This document shows positions 60,249-64,000 of a DNA stretch of 64,000 nucleotides, one piece after another. The position numbers were made by a program, and so were the translations under genes. The stretch lies in NCBI GenBank assembly GCA_021464415.1, contig CM038469.1:2458501-2522500 (forward strand), given 5' to 3'. This stretch comes from Lonicera japonica (taxonomy: Eukaryota > Streptophyta > Magnoliopsida > Dipsacales > Caprifoliaceae). The notes below the pieces were generated by a model. The model saw nothing but the letters and a program-made list of their open reading frames with translations, did no database searches and was not told the DNA's origin. Position 1 is the first letter of the stretch, and each line of letters opens with the position of its first letter.

Positions 60249-63200
60249 TTTTTGGCACCGACAATTGGTGCCATTTATGGGAATCGTTGGCTAAGTTATT
60301 CTCACTTAACAATGATAAGAAAATCTCCTTTTAACATTGGTACAAACAAGAAGCCGGATAGAAGATCTGCAAGCCTCAAACACTATCCCACCAAATGTGC
60401 ATGAAAGGAACACCAGGGAGACACCATCACCACTATTGCCGCTGAGGTGGAATTGGCAATTGCTCATCAAAGAAAGCAGTTTTACACAAATTATACTGTT
60501 GAGAATGGAGGTGATATTAATTCACAAAGTAAACTCATGAAGCTCAAGTTAAAAAATCAAGATTTAGTATTGCTCTTGCAAGAAGAGTACAAGAAAAATA
60601 ACATTCATGAAACCACATCTGAGGCATTATATGCTTGATGAGAAGTGAAAACAACAAAGATCTGCATTAGCTAAACTCATACCGAAGGTTGACCAACTTA
60701 AATGGTTAAGGTTATGCATATTGAAACACTAACAGTGCCAGTAAAAATAGGCCAGCCACTAGTGTATTTGACATGCTCATAAAGCTCGGAGGCTGGCCTA
60801 AGAAATGTGTAGAATATGGTCTGTGCAAACTTATTACTACTATAGTAGCTGAAAGGACGACCACAACCATTGCCTATACACCGAGGGATTTAGAAAAAAA
60901 AGTCATTAGGAGAAGAAAATGGCTTCCTATTTACTCCAAAAATCGATGATGCCCTTCCACCTAAAAAATTCTTTATGCCCAAGTTCAACATTTACAATGG
61001 CTGAGCATATTTGGCCGACCACATCAGGTATTACCAACAGGTGGCCTATTGGATATCCAACAACGTTATAATGGGCAGAATCTTATGGCAAGTTTAGGGG
61101 ACTCTGCTTTAAAATGCTTCACTCGACTGCCTGTCAGGCAAGTCGACAATTTTAGAGAGCTGGTAGAATAATTAATAGCTAGGTTCATCACCGATAGTTT
61201 AATAGTGAAAAGACCGAAGGCCCTCACAGTGTTAAGGAATAAGAAGGGATAAACATTAAGTATTCATCAAGTACTGGGAATTTTATCAAGAGGCTGAGGA
61301 TTGGGCTTCAAATTTACCTTGAACACCTTTAAAAGTGCCTTGCAGTATAATAAAGACATCATTTAAAATTCATTAACAAAACTTCCCCCACATACCTTTA
61401 ATCAACTGTTGGCTAGGGTGAACGAGTATGATCGAGTGGAAGATGACAAAACCATAGTTGTTTGAGTTTATGATAGAGCTAAAGGTGGAGGAGGAAAGTT
61501 TAACAATTCGAAGAGGAAAAAAATGAGAAAAATAGCAAGGTTGGTGAAAATGGTTATAAAGGGGTGAACACGGTGTTCACAAAACCCATCTACAAGATCA
61601 TGTTCGACATATAAAGTAAACCTTACTTTAAATGGCCTCGACCAATTAGGGTAACCCCAACTTAAGAAATATTAAGCTCTGGTGTTCCTATCATAAGGAT
61701 CACATATCTAAAATAGAAAATTGCAAGACCCTTAAGAAATATTTGGAGGGATTGGTTACCAAATACTATCTGGCTAATTATATAAAGAAGGGGGAAACAT
61801 TAGGAAAATATGATGATGATAAGGAAGATAACTTAAGAAATTGGCCAGCCAATAGAACCATGATCGGACTAATATAACCATGGGGTCACTAACAGGGACT
61901 CGTCACTAAAAAGACCATTAGAATCAACATCAAGAAAGCACAATATGTAGACAAGCTTTACTACCGAAGTTATGTCAATTATAGCCCCTAAGAGGAATCG
62001 AGGTGCAAAGGCAACGTTTGACTTGAGCTTTACCGACAAGGATGTGTATGGTGTTGATGCTCTTTATACAATGCACTGGTCTCGAAAATCATATACCATA
62101 ACTTATTCGTAAAGCTAAACCTCCCAACATCCTAAGTCAAGAATGTCGATATGCCTGTTTTCAATTTCAGTGGGCAAGTTGTCTGGCTTATCGCTGTCGC
62201 AAAGGTTCTGTCCGCATAGGACCATTCAAGAAAATAGTGGATTTTATTATTCTGAACATTGACTCTCCATACAATGCCATCCTTAGCCGCAATTGGTTGG
62301 GCCAGATGAGAGCACTGGCTTATTCTTATCACAAAAAAATGAAGTTCACCTCTAAACATAAAATGATTTAGATTAAAGGCAAATAGGATGACATAAGATA
62401 CTATTTTAGGCTTGCCGTGCAAATTGCTTTAGCTAAATAGTGACCATCTGATTAGCTTGAGAGCTTTCAGGTCGAGGGCAAAGCTAGGGAGGCTGAATAG
62501 CAAGGAAAAATAAAGGAAATGTTAACATTTGACAGACCTAAAACCTCTCAGGCGAGAGGTAAAGTAAAAATGCTAACAACCGCATAACAACTATCCCATT
62601 GATGGTAGGGCACTAAGATGGCCAGAGGAAAAGTTCTTTAAAGACCTAATACAAGTCCCTACAGAAGAAGGAGAAGAGGCTAAGCAATTGTTCTTCTAAT
62701 TGTGAAGTTATTCGAGGAGGAAAAGGAATAGATGGTGATGTTTTTGAGAGAAAAAATAGATATTTTTACCTAGCAACATTATGACATGCCTGGCATTGAT
62801 GTTGAGGTAATGTGCCATAGGCTTCACATCGATTAAAGTTTTAAACCAATCAAGCAAAAGTCAATGAGATCAACTCTTGAGAAATCTAAGGCTTTAAGGA
62901 AGAAGTCTTGAAGTTGAAGCATGTGCTATAAGAGATGTTGAGTTTTATGAATAAATCTCCAAGCCTATTGTGGTGAGGGGGAAGAATGGAAAATGGAGAA
63001 TTTATGTGAATTTTACTGATCTAAATAACGTATGTCCTAAAGATAGCTTTCATTACCAAAAATTGATCAATTGATGGATTTGACTGCTGGACATGCAAAG
63101 CGATGCCTTTCAGTTTGAAAAAAATGCTAGAGCATACCAAAGGCTAGTCACCAAGATATTCCATGATAAAATAGACAAGTCTATGGAGGTCTACGTGGAC

Positions 63201-63340
63201 GATATGATAGTAAATAGAAAAAAAGGGCCGACAATGTTTCTAATCTCGGGAAAACATTTGAAATCCTTTGGCATTATAAGATGAAGCTTAGTGCTGCAAA
63301 ATGCACTTTTGGGGTTAGTTTAGGAAAGGTCTGGTAGGAC
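60249..63340 (+). pseudogene. Degenerate Tat-lineage Ty3/gypsy gag-pol
   Basis: The reading frame is broken many times, but landmarks remain in order. Gag near 60950-61170 (KFFMPKFNIYNG, then ADHIRYYQQV, and CFTRLPV in another frame). A protease-region motif near 62235-62345 (DSPYNAILSRNWLGQMRA), characteristic of the Tat group as I recall it. RT near 62975-63330 (GKWRIYVNFTDLN, KNARAYQRLVTKIFHDKI, MEVYVDDM, HYKMKLSAAKCTFG). RT motif A with its catalytic Asp is missing through an internal deletion near 63085-63105. RNase H and integrase are not seen. The element is dead and old. Confidence 0.78.
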
Positions 63341-64000
63341 GAATGCAGACTTTATAAAACCCCATATCACATTTGTAAGGCTGATGATGGGTTCAAAACT
63401 TGGTAAGTTAGACCAAGACTGGGTAAGCCAATTAAACGTCTGCTAGGTTGATTAAATGATTGGGCTTGAAGATCAAATCAAATGCTTATTAATTTGGAAT
63501 TTGTCCAAGATTCAATAAGTCAGATTAACATAATAACATTGTCAATTAATTAAATTCAAAAGCCAAGTTGGCAAATTTGAATTGCAATGCCTGGTAGGAG
63601 AATCAAAGGCTAAGTAATCCAAATGTAGTTTAAACTTTTAACTTTAAAATATTTTAAATGACTTGGTAAGTCAATTAAATCAATGTCTTAAGTACGTGAC
63701 TTTTGACTCAGTATCACAAATGTTATTGTGCATAAATTATGAACTTGGCTTGTTAAGTTAGTAATTCATAATAAACAAAGGAATAATAACACAAAAACAA
63801 AAAAAAACATTTATTCATTTAAAAAATGAACTAAATACAAAGCGGGGGCTTCATGGTCCATGGGTTGAAAAAGATAAGAAAGTAAAAAAAGCCCTAAAAA
63901 CTATGGCTAAAGAACAATTTCTTAATTAGTATCTCCATTAACGGCAGCCTCAATGACTTCGTCTACAGCCTTTACTTCTATCTCACCAAAGCAAACACTA
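63341..64000. other. Sequence after the broken Tat element, unassigned
   Basis: GTAAGTTAGACCAAG, GGTAAGCCAATTAAA and GTAAGTCAATTAAATC recur as loosely spaced motifs up to about 63680. On the minus strand the last 80 bases read as a short acidic peptide end (EIEVKAVDEVIEAAVNGDTN, then stop at about 63926), which could be the end of a gene or transposon ORF entering from the right edge. I cannot identify it. Confidence 0.35.

Overview
This is a plant nuclear window, most likely from a eudicot. It is AT-rich, its genes carry short GT-AG introns, and it holds cysteine-rich receptor-like kinases (CRKs), a PLS-class PPR gene and a MYB gene in a bed of LTR retrotransposons, SINEs and MITEs. I see no bacterial, organellar, viral or CRISPR content. 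I could not fix the species.

Layout. 1-2842 is the 3' end of a chromodomain Ty3 element with its LTR. 2843-11167 has no host gene. It holds two tRNA-derived SINEs, a LINE scrap, a 266-bp MITE, and two adjacent foldback MITEs; one of these is split by a solo LTR that itself contains a second LTR-like insert. 11394-15791 (+) is a six-exon gene for an unrecognised 261-aa membrane protein. 17714-19900 (+) is an intronless PPR gene. 23000-26444 and 28213-33708 (both -) are two CRK genes in tandem. 35325-38085 (-) encodes a multi-pass membrane protein of a plant-specific family. 39100-46641 has no assigned gene: a short palindromic satellite, a hAT-like element containing a solo LTR, and another MITE. 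46642-52744 is a nearly full-length chromovirus between two LTRs. 54796-56715 (+) is TRM61, the catalytic subunit of tRNA m1A58 methyltransferase. 57881-58414 (-) is the 3' exon of a MYB98-type MYB gene. 59628-63340 is a wrecked Tat-type Ty3 element.

I built gene models by hand, by matching reading phase across GT/AG boundaries. All five multi-exon genes close in frame: gene X 261 aa, CRK-A 649 aa, CRK-B 620 aa, membrane protein 336 aa, TRM61 311 aa. The genes are not an operon or a cluster with one pathway, apart from the two CRKs, which are tandem paralogues.

I did not find a convincing new biological system. What deserves a second look is structural: a chromovirus whose two LTRs sit at different points of a host tandem repeat without a target-site duplication and whose RT has lost a catalytic Asp; a duplicated ghost of an exon end and splice donor inside a CRK intron; nested foldback MITEs with long hairpin potential; an intronic MITE carrying a CpG-rich exon-like core; and a kinase with an altered APE motif.
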